Of a DNA stretch of 64,000 nt, positions 9,646 to 17,768 are shown piece by piece. Below the pieces are notes generated by a model, which made no database searches, was not told where the DNA came from, and was given only the letters and a program-made list of their open reading frames with translations. The position numbers and the translations under genes are program-made. Numbering within the stretch: the stretch's first letter is position 1; each line of letters begins with the position of its first letter. Source of the DNA: JBFWMG01 sp050251715 (lineage in GTDB: Bacteria > Desulfobacterota > Desulfovibrionia > Desulfovibrionales > Desulfovibrionaceae); the NCBI GenBank assembly GCA_050251715.1, contig JBFWMG010000008.1, positions 89,558-153,557 on the forward strand, given 5' to 3'.

Positions 9646-9699
9646 ACATGTGCGAGACATGTCGGCGGCGCGCGATGCGGGGGAATGCCTCCCCCGCAT
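9646..9699 (+). promoter_or_regulatory. Two stem-loops in the flgL-csrA spacer
   Basis: The 213-base gap between flgL and csrA holds two short perfect inverted repeats: ACATGT-GCGAG-ACATGT at 9646-9662 and a stronger 10-bp stem (ATGCGGGGGA, loop ATGCC) at 9675-9699. Neither is followed by a T run, so they are not simple intrinsic terminators. They may protect the flgL 3' end or shape the csrA leader; that role is inference. The csrA ribosome site AAAAAGGAAC follows at about 9753, with a GGA core of the kind CsrA itself binds. Confidence 0.5.
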
Positions 9700-9772
9700 G
9701 AGCGGCAAGGACACGGATGTCCGGCCCGCCTCCCATGGAGGTGGTGCAGAGAAAAAGGAACGGTATTTCCGC

Positions 9773-10012
9773 ATGCTTATCCTCACGCGGCGCCCCGGAG
9801 AATCCATCTATCTGGGCGATTCCATCAAAGTGACGGTTCTTTCCGTCCAGGGCAGGCAGGTCAAGATCGGCCTTGAGGTGCCCGAGGACATGACCGTGTA
9901 TCGGGAAGAGCTCTACCTCAGGGTCAAGGAACAAAACCGCGAGGCTCTTGCAGCCAGCGAAGCAGATTTGTTGGCGGTGACGCAGTTATGGCAAAGCAAC
10001 AAGAAAAGGTAA
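9773..10012 (+). CDS. csrA: Carbon storage regulator CsrA
   Basis: 79 residues from the ATG at 9773, which gives the universal CsrA start MLILTRRPGESIYLGD. The strand pattern and the VQGRQVKIGLEVPEDMTVYR core with the RNA-contacting GLE-P and R residues are intact. CsrA is a small dimeric RNA-binding protein that blocks translation of target leaders at GGA loops. The acidic-to-basic C-terminal extension (to QLWQSNKKR) overlaps fliW by 25 bases. The csrA-fliW pair at the end of the flgKL operon is the arrangement known from bacteria in which FliW relieves CsrA repression of flagellin. Confidence 0.97.
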   Translation: MLILTRRPGESIYLGDSIKVTVLSVQGRQVKIGLEVPEDMTVYREELYLRVKEQNREALAASEADLLAVTQLWQSNKKR

Positions 10013-10437
10013 TCCAGACCCGGCTGGGGAAGCAGTCCATCACCATGGACAAGGTCATCTATTTTCCCCGAGGGCTCATCGGCCTGGAAAACTTGTACGA
10101 ATTCACGCTGTTGCAGATCAGGGAAGGCGCGCCTTTCCTCATGCTGCAAAGTCTGGACAAGCCCAGCGTGGGGCTGCTGGTGGCGGACCCGTACAGTTTC
10201 ACGGCGGATTATGAGATCAAGGTGGGTGAGGCGGAGATGCGCCTTTTGCGGCTCAAGAACATCCGCGAGGTGGCGGTGCTGGTGACGGTGAGCATCCCGC
10301 AGGGCAAGCCGGAAAAGACCGCACTCAACCTTACTGGGCCCATCCTTGTCAATTACAATGCCCGCATAGGTTTGCAAGTACCTCAAATTGATACAAAATA
10401 TTCAAAAAACTTCTACTTGCACGAGCAGAAGAAATAA
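9988..10437 (+). CDS. fliW: Flagellar assembly factor FliW, CsrA antagonist
   Basis: 149 residues. Family motifs seen are the opening beta-strand region VIYFPRGLIGLENLYEF, the FLMLQSLDKPSVGLLVADPY block and the NLTGPILVNYNARIG segment. In species where it has been studied, FliW binds flagellin or CsrA in turn, so that free flagellin releases CsrA to repress further flagellin synthesis. The start lies within the last codons of csrA (25-base overlap), which would keep the two products in ratio. The gene ends the flagellar operon; flgM converges on it from the other strand 65 bases away. Confidence 0.96.
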   Translation: MAKQQEKVIQTRLGKQSITMDKVIYFPRGLIGLENLYEFTLLQIREGAPFLMLQSLDKPSVGLLVADPYSFTADYEIKVGEAEMRLLRLKNIREVAVLVTVSIPQGKPEKTALNLTGPILVNYNARIGLQVPQIDTKYSKNFYLHEQKK

Positions 10438-10502
10438 CGTTGCAGAAGTGATGCCGGCGCAGCGCGCGCCTAGGGATGGTGTCGGCAGGTGACGGCGGCG
10501 GG

Positions 10503-10808
10503 CTACGAGAAGAGGTCGACCTCTTCGCTCAGCATCTTTTCAGCTATCTTCCTGGTGTCGATCTGATACTCGCCATTGGCGATCTTCGCCTTGATGGCGT
10601 CCACCTTTTCCTGGCGGACATCCGGCGCCGCCTGGGCCGACTTGTAGGCCTCGGTGCGCAAGCGGGCTTCGGGCGACAGGCTGACCTTGTCCCCTCCCCT
10701 GGTGTCAGCAGTCTTGGCGGAACGGGCCTTTGCCTCGGCCTCGTTCTTTTCCACCTTTGCCTGCTGTTGGTAGGGATCAAGTCCTGTGAGCAGGTTCTTG
10801 ATTTCCAT
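10503..10808 (-). CDS. flgM: Anti-sigma-28 factor FlgM
   Basis: 101 residues, the usual size. The N-terminal half is polar and disordered-looking and the C-terminal half is the sigma-28-binding segment (VRQEKVDAIKAKIANGEYQI followed by DTRKIAEKMLSEE), a hallmark of FlgM. It holds FliA inactive in the cytoplasm until the hook is complete and FlgM is exported. The ATG is preceded by GGAGG about eight bases upstream. A strong sigma-28-type promoter lies just upstream, implying that FlgM is made under the control of the sigma factor it inhibits, a negative feedback loop. Confidence 0.95.
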   Translation of the reverse strand: MEIKNLLTGLDPYQQQAKVEKNEAEAKARSAKTADTRGGDKVSLSPEARLRTEAYKSAQAAPDVRQEKVDAIKAKIANGEYQIDTRKIAEKMLSEEVDLFS

Positions 10809-10840
10809 GGTTCTCCTCCCTGGAGATTTCCTTACCCACC

Positions 10841-10868
10841 TTATCGACAGTTTGGCGAGAATACTTTA
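10841..10868 (-). promoter_or_regulatory. Sigma-28 (FliA) type promoter of flgM
   Basis: Read on the minus strand the site is TAAAG at the -35 position, a 16-base spacer counted from TAAA, then GTCGATAA at the -10 position. The sigma-28 consensus is TAAA-N15-GCCGATAA, so 11 of 12 conserved bases match with a spacer one base longer. It lies 33 to 60 bases upstream of the flgM start codon, which is a normal leader length. Confidence 0.8.
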
Positions 10869-10959
10869 GGCGTGTAGGTCGTATTCTCTTCCAAATGGAC
10901 AGAATTCGGTAACGTGCCGCGCGGCTTACCGTTTTTTAAAAGCGGCTGGGGGCGCGCGT

Positions 10960-11379
10960 TCACAGCATGGTTTCGTTCACCGTATCCAACGTAACTTGCC
11001 ACAGTTTGTTCAAAATTGCCACCTTGTCCGGCCCGGTAATTTCCGCCGGTCCGGCGGACGTTTCCTTGAAGATGTGGACATCCTCCTCGGCTGGGGGGTA
11101 CGTGAACGTCAGCGCCGCGCCAAAAACAGCCTCCAGCCGTTCCTTGATGGTGGCGACCAGGGGGGCGTCGCTGCCGGTGATGATGAGGTTCTCCACGATT
11201 TCCTTGGCAACGCGCTCCACAAGCTGGTTGCGCTTGGCCTCCCGCGATTCCGCGCCCTCTTCCTCCTCGCCATTGGCCGCAAGCATGGCCCGCCGGAAAC
11301 GGGCAAGCCGCCGCGCATTGACAAGGTGCTTGTCATAGCTGAGCAGCATGTTGCGGACATGGTAGGATCTGATGGTCAC
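10960..11379 (-). CDS. DVU0524-family FlgM-associated protein
   Basis: 139 residues from a GTG start with AGAGGAC upstream. The protein is soluble, with a basic N-terminal helix (MLLSYDKHLVNARRLARFRR), an acidic patch EEEEGAES near residue 40, and a C-terminal alpha/beta part (VATIKERLEAVFGAALTFTY). It resembles the small conserved protein found beside flgM in Desulfovibrio (DVU0524 family); its function is unknown. It lies upstream of flgM on the same strand with a 150-base gap that holds the flgM promoter, so it can be transcribed separately. A regulatory or export-chaperone role in the FlgM-FliA circuit would be guesswork. Confidence 0.8.
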   Translation of the reverse strand: MTIRSYHVRNMLLSYDKHLVNARRLARFRRAMLAANGEEEEGAESREAKRNQLVERVAKEIVENLIITGSDAPLVATIKERLEAVFGAALTFTYPPAEEDVHIFKETSAGPAEITGPDKVAILNKLWQVTLDTVNETML

Positions 11380-11651
11380 GGTTTTAGTCCTCTCGCTAAT
11401 CCTATCGGCAGGGGGGGGGACGACCTTTAGGGGGCGGGTGAAATTTTTTGGGCATGGGCGAGGTCAATCCGTCATAATTGCTTGAATAATAACCAAATAA
11501 AAATTATTCGCCTACTGAACGATTGCCGGGGTGCGCGGTTGGCGGCCCCGTTTTGGGGGCGCGGGGGCATGGGGGCGCGGGTGAACTTCCTGTTCGGTAT
11601 CCCGCCGCTGTGCCGCGTATCGGTGGGCAGACTGAGAAAAGGAACACAATC
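11380..11651. promoter_or_regulatory. Divergent intergenic region between the DVU0524-like gene and maf
   Basis: This 272-base gap separates two divergent genes and must hold both promoters. An AT-rich patch at about 11470-11512 stands out in otherwise GC-rich DNA and includes a 7-bp inverted repeat, GAATAAT at 11484-11490 and ATTATTC at 11503-11509, which could be a regulator site or promoter region for maf. There is no clean sigma-70 -35/-10 pair. A G9 run lies at about 11412-11420. No gene is seen. Confidence 0.45.
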
Positions 11652-12338
11652 GTGACGCAAGGTATATCTCAAGACGGTGTTTTTGTTGCCCGCCAGGCGT
11701 TCGTGCTTGCCTCCGGCTCGCCGCGCCGGCGCGAGCTGCTGGCCTCGGCGGGCCTCACGTTCACGGTGGCGGCGAGCGATTGCGAGGAGCCCGCGCCCAT
11801 GGCCGGGGAAAGCCCGGCCGCCTATGCGGTGCGCATGGCATGCGACAAGGCGTGCGACGTGGCGGCGCGGTTTCCCGAGGCCGTGGTGCTGGGCGCGGAC
11901 ACGGTGGTGGCGTTGGGGGGGCGCATCATGGGCAAGCCGGTTGACGCGGCGGACGCGCGGGCCATGCTGGGCGCGCTGTGCGGCGGCTGGGCCCAGGGCA
12001 TGTCCCGCGACGCGGCGGTACGCACGCATGAGGTGGTGACGGGCTGCTGCCTGCTGCTGCCCGGCGGCGCGGCGCGGCCTGATGACGCATCGCTCGCCGC
12101 GCGCTGGGCCACGAGCACGGAGGTGGACATGGGCTTGCAGGCCGAGGCGGTCATCGCGGCCTATGTGGCCACGGGCGAGCCCATGGACAAGGCGGGCGCC
12201 TACGCCATCCAGGGCCAGGGCGCCTTCCTGGTGCGCGGCGTGCGCGGTTCCTACACCAACGTGGTGGGGCTTCCGCTGGCGAGGGTGCTGGAAGTGCTGC
12301 AAGAATGGAGAGTCGTGGTCCCGAGGCGTCGTGTTTAA
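11652..12338 (+). CDS. maf: Maf family nucleotide pyrophosphatase
   Basis: 228 residues from a GTG at 11652 (AAAAGGA eight bases upstream). Family motifs: LASGSPRRRELLASAG near the N-terminus (substrate-binding SPRR), VVLGADTVVALGGRIMGKP in the centre (catalytic region) and the C-terminal AYAIQGQGAFLV and GSYTNVVGLPLARV blocks. Maf proteins hydrolyse non-canonical or methylated nucleotides such as dTTP, UTP or m5-UTP to the monophosphate. An insertion of about 20 residues (LLPGGAARPDDAS) in the middle is longer than in short Maf proteins. Its last 27 codons have two diverged relatives downstream (13498-13569 and 15448-15525). Confidence 0.94.
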   Translation: MTQGISQDGVFVARQAFVLASGSPRRRELLASAGLTFTVAASDCEEPAPMAGESPAAYAVRMACDKACDVAARFPEAVVLGADTVVALGGRIMGKPVDAADARAMLGALCGGWAQGMSRDAAVRTHEVVTGCCLLLPGGAARPDDASLAARWATSTEVDMGLQAEAVIAAYVATGEPMDKAGAYAIQGQGAFLVRGVRGSYTNVVGLPLARVLEVLQEWRVVVPRRRV

Positions 12339-12345
12339 ATCAAAA

Positions 12346-12374
12346 GGGCCGCAGGTAGTGCACACCTGCGGCCC
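12346..12374. terminator. Bidirectional hairpin between maf and the methyltransferase gene
   Basis: A perfect 11-bp inverted repeat, GGGCCGCAGGT and ACCTGCGGCCC, with a 7-base loop lies in the 50 bases between two converging genes. AAAA precedes it and TT follows, so the U tract is weak on the plus strand and better on the minus strand. Position and symmetry suit a shared terminator. Confidence 0.7.
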
Positions 12375-12388
12375 CTTACGTCGTGCAA

Positions 12389-13159
12389 CTATGCGGCCTT
12401 TTGGGCGATCACGTACCCGAAACTGGTCCAGCGTCCGTTATCGACCTCAAGGGTTTTGGGGTCGCCATCCGGATCCTTCTTGCAGAAGGGATCATGTTTC
12501 GCGAACTCCATCCACCACGACCACGCGTCCGGCGCATAGCCGCTTTCCAGAATGACGAATCCGGCCCGTTCGACGTCCGCCGCTGTGCCCTTGATGTCCC
12601 GGAAGCATTCCTTCCACGGGAAATCGCCCTGTGAGACATAGGGTTCCAGGTCTTCCGGCAGGGGCGTGTCAAGATGCATGGGCTCGCCAAGTCCGAAAAT
12701 GCCGCCGGGTTTGAGCACCCGGTGGATTTCCCGGAGGCAGTCCAGGTATCCGTCCTCGCCAGTTAAACCTCGGACCATTTCGAGCGCGGTGGTCGAATGG
12801 ACGTAATCAAAGGAGCGGGACGCGAAGTTCGTGTCCGGCACGCCGATCTTCTGTCCGAGAACACGATGCGACACGCCCCACGACTCGGCATTGCGGCGCA
12901 GGTGCTCCACCATGGGATCACCCTGCATGCGGTCGTTCCAAGGGTCGATCGCGATGATGTCGACGTCATACTCTTTCGCCAGAAAACAGGTCTGGACCCC
13001 TCGATTGCACCCGATGTCGAGCACACGGGAGCCGGTCTTCAAGTCCATTTTCTGCGCCAGAAAGTCGCTGAGCCGCAACCCGCCGGGGCCGCTGCACTGC
13101 GCATAGATGGTGTCCAGGTCGGTATACTGCGCTGATTTTGAATAATTAATTTGCGTCAT
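12389..13159 (-). CDS. Class I SAM-dependent methyltransferase
   Basis: 256 residues from the ATG at 13159 (AGGAG six bases upstream). The frame extends 20 codons further but without a ribosome site. The SAM-binding motif I is VLDIGCNRG (residues 46-54), followed by an acidic second strand (IIAIDPWND) and a post-motif region with VLKPGGIFGLGEPM, typical of UbiE/Methyltransf_11 enzymes. The substrate is unknown. The C-terminal part is rich in Trp and Asp (DAWSWWMEFAKHDPF). It lies alone between maf and a remnant of a maf 3' end, in a segment that may have been acquired. Confidence 0.8.
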   Translation of the reverse strand: MTQINYSKSAQYTDLDTIYAQCSGPGGLRLSDFLAQKMDLKTGSRVLDIGCNRGVQTCFLAKEYDVDIIAIDPWNDRMQGDPMVEHLRRNAESWGVSHRVLGQKIGVPDTNFASRSFDYVHSTTALEMVRGLTGEDGYLDCLREIHRVLKPGGIFGLGEPMHLDTPLPEDLEPYVSQGDFPWKECFRDIKGTAADVERAGFVILESGYAPDAWSWWMEFAKHDPFCKKDPDGDPKTLEVDNGRWTSFGYVIAQKAA

Positions 13160-13686
13160 GGGATGACTCCTGCTGTTTACTGTCGCTGAATTGGGGGCAT
13201 TGCCCCGCTCAAGGGTCAACAGGATGTCCTCCGCCTGCCGCGGCGTTTATCCGTCAGCAGGCGGATGACGCAACTATGGTCTTTCTCATGCATTCCTCAC
13301 GGTTGGATTGCCATTCACACCTGTTGCCGATAAACAAGCCAAATCCAAAGGGTGGTGATGGCATATCAAGTTGGTTTTCCAACGGCAACACGAAGATACC
13401 AGCGCCCCTGCGGTTTTCACGCAAGTTCCCGCTCAACGGCACTTTTTGAAGTAAAAAACTTTTGGTGGCAATGGCTTACAATCTTGCCATTCTGGCCAGT
13501 GTCGTGGGCCGGCCCCTGGCGAGGGTGCTGGGCGTCTTGATGTCTTGGGGCGTCATCGGTCCAGCATAGGGCTGAAAGATCCTTCCCGGTGTTGTTTTCC
13601 TGGCAAAGCTCCCCCCATTCTTCCTCACAGTCATTCGGGTAGATCATTCGCCGTCGATTAGGGCCGGTCGTCATGGTCTTGCATAC
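13160..13686. other. Long intergenic region with an inverted repeat and a maf tail remnant
   Basis: No convincing gene was found in these 527 bases. They hold the upstream region of the methyltransferase gene, an inverted repeat TCCGCCTGC/GCAGGCGGA with an 18-base loop (about 13231-13266), a relatively AT-rich stretch around 13440-13490, and the maf-like fragment at 13498-13569. Base composition is lower in GC than the flanking operons. Confidence 0.6.
13498..13569 (+). pseudogene. Remnant of a maf 3' end (copy 2)
   Basis: In one frame the DNA reads SVVGRPLARVLGVLMSWGVI, then GPA and a TAG stop. The real maf gene ends NVVGLPLARVLEVLQEWRVV and then VPRRRV. The DNA block CTGGCGAGGGTGCTGG is identical over 16 bases. 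There is no upstream maf sequence in frame, so this is only the tail of the gene, and it differs enough from the intact copy to be old or of foreign origin. Confidence 0.7.
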
Positions 13687-14298
13687 TTACCATCGGTCCG
13701 CAGCGCTGCTCCTCCGGTCTTCCTTTGCGGCGATCGAGTGATTTCTCCTGCGCGTCACGAACGCATCCACAACAAAGCCAAGCGAGACAAGCTGTTGGCT
13801 CATGAGTATGTAATATCCTTCTCGCCCCATCAGTGCGGAGCAACTTACGTTGCCGAGCATAAGCCACAGATATCCCTGCGCAGAGTCGTGTGCCATCATG
13901 TAGGTTCCAAGGAGAAACCCTGCTGCGATGCCCAACTCACACAGTTGGCTCACATCCGTGAGCCCGCCATATTCATGCAAGCTCAAGCCCAGTCCGCCAA
14001 GGACAGATATCTTGGCTATGCCATCCAGCCACTTCGGTCCCGCGCCATGCCCTCGCCAGGCCACGATCAGTCCTGAAATCATAGCCGGTGCGCCACCGGA
14101 TTCCACTGCGGCAGCTATCCAGTTGTGCTCGGATGCAAACACGATCACCCACGCGGGGAGTCCCGCCAGATACACGACCCACGACCTGATGCGCCACATT
14201 TTTCGATTGGCGATCCCGGCCTCCCTTTCCGCGCGGGAGAAGAAAACCTTGTTCAGGAGATAGAAGAGCCCGCCGCAGATTTGAAGCGTAATTTCCAA
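13687..14298 (-). CDS. Multi-pass membrane protein of unknown function
   Basis: Up to 203 residues from a TTG at 14298; no clear ribosome site supports this start, and the true start may be downstream. The protein has about five or six hydrophobic segments (for example WVVYLAGLPAWVIVFAS, ISVLGGLGLSL, ELGIAAGFLLGTYMMA and the final LVSLGFVVDAF) and ends in a basic tail with RRRNHS. It is divergent from, and 144 bases away from, a LysR-type regulator, which is the usual layout for a regulator and its target. Small transporter-like proteins look like this, but the family is not recognised. Confidence 0.6.
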   Translation of the reverse strand: MEITLQICGGLFYLLNKVFFSRAEREAGIANRKMWRIRSWVVYLAGLPAWVIVFASEHNWIAAAVESGGAPAMISGLIVAWRGHGAGPKWLDGIAKISVLGGLGLSLHEYGGLTDVSQLCELGIAAGFLLGTYMMAHDSAQGYLWLMLGNVSCSALMGREGYYILMSQQLVSLGFVVDAFVTRRRNHSIAAKEDRRSSAADRW

Positions 14299-14442
14299 TA
14301 GTTATTTACCGTGCCTTTCTGGCGGAATGACGCGCCGATAGAATCGATGCATGTGTAAAGGATGAATGCCGCAGTAAGCTTCTTGAGTCCAACGAGAATG
14401 CTTGATATATTTAATCGTATAATTCGATTGGGGAGGGCCGGA

Positions 14443-15333
14443 ATGGACCTGTGCAAGCTTAAAACGTTCAGAATGGCGGCGGTGATGTTGAATTTCAATA
14501 AGGCCGCCGAAGCCCTCAACCTCGCGCAGTCGACGGTCTCCATGCAGATCAGGGCGCTGGAAGATGAGCTTGGGGAGCTGTTATTCAAGAGGGTCCATAA
14601 AAAGATCATGCTTACCGAGGCAGGCGAAGCAATGGTGTTTTATGCGGACAAGATGCTGTCTCTTGAAAAAGAGGCACGGGACACCATCTCAAACAAGACA
14701 AGACCTGCCGGAACGCTCAGGCTATTGGCTCCCGAAGCGATTGCAAGCGCCTACCTTCCCGCCTTGATAAGGCGGTTTTTACTGGCACACCCATCTGTCA
14801 ATTTCGACATCAGCAATTGCTCGCTAAGCGGGCTTGAGAATGAACTGCGGACGGAATCCGTTGACATGGCCTTCATTTTTTCCAGTCACATCGATTCGAT
14901 CAACGTGAAGTCGGAAATAGTCATGAACGTTACGTTCGCCATGGTGACGCACGCGAAATCAATGCTTGCCAACAAGAAACACATGGATGTTTCAGATTTG
15001 AACGGTCAGGTGGTATTGTTGCCAAAGGCCGGGTGCGGGCATGGTCTTCTCATCAAGCAGCTGTTGGGGCTGGATATTGCAAAACCATCTTCCATCATCG
15101 AGTTCACAAGCATTGAGGCCATCAAGAAATACGTGCTGGACAACGACTGTGTTGCCGTCCTGCCAAAAACTTCAATTCACAACGAGCTATTGCGGCAACA
15201 GGTTGTTGAGCTGCAATGGATACATGCGTTGCATATGGATGTAGCCATGGTTTGGCTCAAGCAGCGAACGCTATCGCCGCTGCTGCGGGATTTCATGGCA
15301 CTCGGCAGGGAGATGGCAACGTTTCGTGAATAA
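14443..15333 (+). CDS. LysR-type transcriptional regulator
   Basis: 296 residues from the ATG at 14443 with GGGAGG upstream. The N-terminal winged helix-turn-helix is typical (KLKTFRMAAVMLNFNKAAEA, then LNLAQSTVSMQIRALEDELG, residues about 4-43), followed by the linker helix and a two-lobe effector-binding domain (TLRLLAPEAIASAYLPALIR onward). It probably controls the divergent membrane-protein gene and itself. GC content and codon use are visibly lower than in neighbouring operons (many AAA, ATT and TTG codons), consistent with horizontal acquisition together with that gene. Confidence 0.9.
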   Translation: MDLCKLKTFRMAAVMLNFNKAAEALNLAQSTVSMQIRALEDELGELLFKRVHKKIMLTEAGEAMVFYADKMLSLEKEARDTISNKTRPAGTLRLLAPEAIASAYLPALIRRFLLAHPSVNFDISNCSLSGLENELRTESVDMAFIFSSHIDSINVKSEIVMNVTFAMVTHAKSMLANKKHMDVSDLNGQVVLLPKAGCGHGLLIKQLLGLDIAKPSSIIEFTSIEAIKKYVLDNDCVAVLPKTSIHNELLRQQVVELQWIHALHMDVAMVWLKQRTLSPLLRDFMALGREMATFRE

Positions 15334-15939
15334 TCGCCGGGAAGTACGGACAGGGATGGCGCTATTGCCGCACGAATCCCCACGCAACCGCGTCCGGATA
15401 GGCAACCCCTTATGAGGATGACGGGGTGCGGTTTGGCCGATCCGTGCAACGTCGTGGGCCTGCCCTTGGCGCGGGTACTGGAAATGGTGGCCTCCATGGC
15501 TGTGATCGTTCCATGGGAAGAGTGACCTTGGACCTTCGCGGCACCCAGACAGATTCCCCATGGGATCATCCATAGTGGGTGAGCCGCCCCCAACGCCGCC
15601 GTCCGCCCGGCCGCTTGACACGCGTCATGTTTTCAAAGAATGGTACGCCATTACTCACCAAGGAGTTTGGATGCCTCGTCAGTTAATGGATCTTGCTGCC
15701 CGCCATATGGAAAAAGGGTAACCAGCAGGTCTACGCTGCCTCCATGCCGCACCGTTGTGCGGCTCCCATAGGTTGCATGCAACCAGCCTGGACGTGTTTC
15801 CTCTGAAACAGGTCTTGTCGCTTGCCCTTGTTCCATATTCCCCATTCCGTTTTCATGGCATCGCCACCGCAGTGTGGCCTGACACTGACAACGCGCGGTC
15901 GAAGTGCTTCTTCGCCGCGATAACCACAATGGGATCACC
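15334..15939. other. Long intergenic region before rsgA, with a second maf tail remnant
   Basis: About 600 bases without a convincing gene on either strand. The left half holds the maf-like tail at 15448-15525; the rest shows no repeat, terminator or promoter that can be defended. Short open frames here lack ribosome sites and family features. Confidence 0.6.
15448..15525 (+). pseudogene. Remnant of a maf 3' end (copy 3)
   Basis: Translated in one frame it reads NVVGLPLARVLEMVASMAVI, then VPWEE and a TGA stop. The first 12 residues match the maf C-terminus exactly (NVVGLPLARVLE). No in-frame upstream maf sequence is present beyond a few codons. It lies 115 bases after the LysR gene and marks the right edge of the lower-GC segment. 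Confidence 0.75.
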
Positions 15940-17049
15940 ATGCATACACATACATGTTCCGCAAACGGGTGCGGACACGGGGACGGGCTGCGGCATCTGG
16001 GCTGGAACGATCATTTCGAACGCCTGGCGGCAGGTCTCATGGTCGATGTGGACCAGGTGGCCAGAGTCCTGAGCGCGCACCGCGACCAGTTCCTGGTCAC
16101 CGATGGGCGCGCCGAATGGCTCTGCACGCCCGCCGGGAAAATACGCCATCACAGGCAGCAGGACTACCCGGTAACAGGAGATTGGGTGCTCGTGGACGAG
16201 AACGTCGTGCAACGGGTTCTGCCGCGAAAAAACATCCTGTGCCGCGGCGACGCGGGTTCGCGGGGAAAACAGGCCGGGGCGGCGCCGCGCGAACAGCCCC
16301 TTGCCGCAAACATCGATACGGTGTTCATCGTCAGCGGACTCGACCGCGATTACAACGTGCGGCGGTTGGAGCGATACCTGGCGCTGGTTTACAACTGCGG
16401 CATCACGCCGGTGATCGTCCTGACCAAGGCGGACATGCACGAGTTTCCAGACGCATTCCGGGATGAGGCCGAAGGTATCGCATGCGGCGTTCCCATTGTG
16501 CTTACCTCGACACGGGATGGACGCGGCGTCATGGAACTGCACGGTTATGTGAGCGCCGGGCAAACCGCCTCCATGATCGGCTCGTCGGGGGCGGGAAAGT
16601 CCTCACTGGCGAACCTGCTGCACGGCAGCGATATCCAACGCACCGCATCCGTCAGTGAAAGCGTGGGCAAGGGGCGCCATACCACGACATCCAGAGAGCT
16701 CATCGCCATGCCTCAAGGCGGCTTTTTGATGGACAATCCGGGCATCCGCGAAATCGCGTTTGCAAAAGGGGGCGATGGATTGGACGCGACCTTTGCCGAC
16801 ATCCAGGAGTTGGCCGAATCGTGCCGTTTCGCAAATTGCGCGCACCAGCACGAACCCGGCTGCGCGGTGCTGCATGCCGTTGCCTCCGGCGCGCTTTCGC
16901 AGGCGCGGCTGGAAAACTATCGCAAGATGCGGCGCGAAATGGAATACGTTCAGGCCCGTAGTGAAAAAAGCGCGAACTGCGTTGAGAAAGAGCGATGGAA
17001 GGATGTGACAATGGAGATAAAACGCATGAACAAACGCAAGAACCGCTGA
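15940..17049 (+). CDS. rsgA: Ribosome small subunit-dependent GTPase RsgA
   Basis: 369 residues from the ATG at 15940; a GTG at 15904 in frame is also possible, and neither has a strong ribosome site. The order of GTPase motifs is circularly permuted as in the RsgA/YjeQ family: G4-like LTKAD, then G1 GSSGAGKSS, then G3 DNPGIRE. An N-terminal OB-fold part precedes them, and a C-terminal zinc module follows with the spacing C-X4-C-X-H-X5-C (CRFANCAHQHEPGC). It helps mature the 30S subunit and is released on GTP hydrolysis. The short basic tail (KRMNKRKNR) is usual. Confidence 0.93.
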   Translation: MHTHTCSANGCGHGDGLRHLGWNDHFERLAAGLMVDVDQVARVLSAHRDQFLVTDGRAEWLCTPAGKIRHHRQQDYPVTGDWVLVDENVVQRVLPRKNILCRGDAGSRGKQAGAAPREQPLAANIDTVFIVSGLDRDYNVRRLERYLALVYNCGITPVIVLTKADMHEFPDAFRDEAEGIACGVPIVLTSTRDGRGVMELHGYVSAGQTASMIGSSGAGKSSLANLLHGSDIQRTASVSESVGKGRHTTTSRELIAMPQGGFLMDNPGIREIAFAKGGDGLDATFADIQELAESCRFANCAHQHEPGCAVLHAVASGALSQARLENYRKMRREMEYVQARSEKSANCVEKERWKDVTMEIKRMNKRKNR

Positions 17050-17324
17050 CGCGCCACACCATGGCTCCCTCTGCGGCGAAGAGCGTGGAGGAAAACTCAA
17101 GCACACGGAAAGGGGTTTAGGATGTCTATTCCAAGCCCCTTATTCCTTTCTTTATCCAACCGGGGACCGCGTGGTGCCACGTCTGCAAGGGCCAAGGGGG
17201 GCGCCGTGCATTGGCAGCCCCAGGCATGGCCGCATCCCCGTGCGTGGCACCGTTCCCCGGCACCGCCTATCAACGCTTGAACCCCCTGGCATACCTGGTG
17301 TACGGGATGTGCAGGAGGGTCACC

Positions 17325-17747
17325 GTGACCGAAAACAAGGATATCAAACACGTCATCGAAAAAGACATTCCTTTTGACCTGTTTCTGGGGGTGCAGGTGG
17401 AGGAGACACGGAGCGGCTATGCCCGGTTGCGGCTGCCGTACCGTCCGGAGTTCATCGGCGATTCCCGCCGGCCCGCCCTGCACGGCGGCATCATCTCCAT
17501 GCTCGTGGACACGTGCGGCGGCACCGCCGTGTGGGCCTCGTGCGCGGTCAACGACCGGGTGGCAACCATCGACCTGCGCGTGGACTATCTGCGGCCCGCC
17601 CCGGCCGAGGACATTATCGCCGAGGGCGAGGTCAAGCTTCTGGGCAACCGCGTGGGCAACGCCAGCGTGCGCCTGTATGCCGCGTCCGATCCGGACAAGA
17701 CCGTGGCCGAAGGGCGGGGCGTGTACAACATCCGCAAGGCGCGCTGA
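17325..17747 (+). CDS. PaaI-type hotdog-fold thioesterase
   Basis: 140 residues from a GTG at 17325 with AGGAGGG upstream; the frame is open 114 bases earlier, but those codons do not look coding. The hotdog signature is LHGGIISMLVDTCGG (the HGG motif and the helix beginning with the catalytic Asp), followed by a strand pattern ATIDLRVDYLRPAPAEDI. Such enzymes hydrolyse acyl-CoA or aryl-CoA thioesters; the substrate cannot be read from the sequence. It is followed 21 bases later by a DinB-fold gene, with which it is probably cotranscribed. Confidence 0.88.
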   Translation: MTENKDIKHVIEKDIPFDLFLGVQVEETRSGYARLRLPYRPEFIGDSRRPALHGGIISMLVDTCGGTAVWASCAVNDRVATIDLRVDYLRPAPAEDIIAEGEVKLLGNRVGNASVRLYAASDPDKTVAEGRGVYNIRKAR

Positions 17748-17768
17748 CCCCGCGCCCATGGAGGCCGC

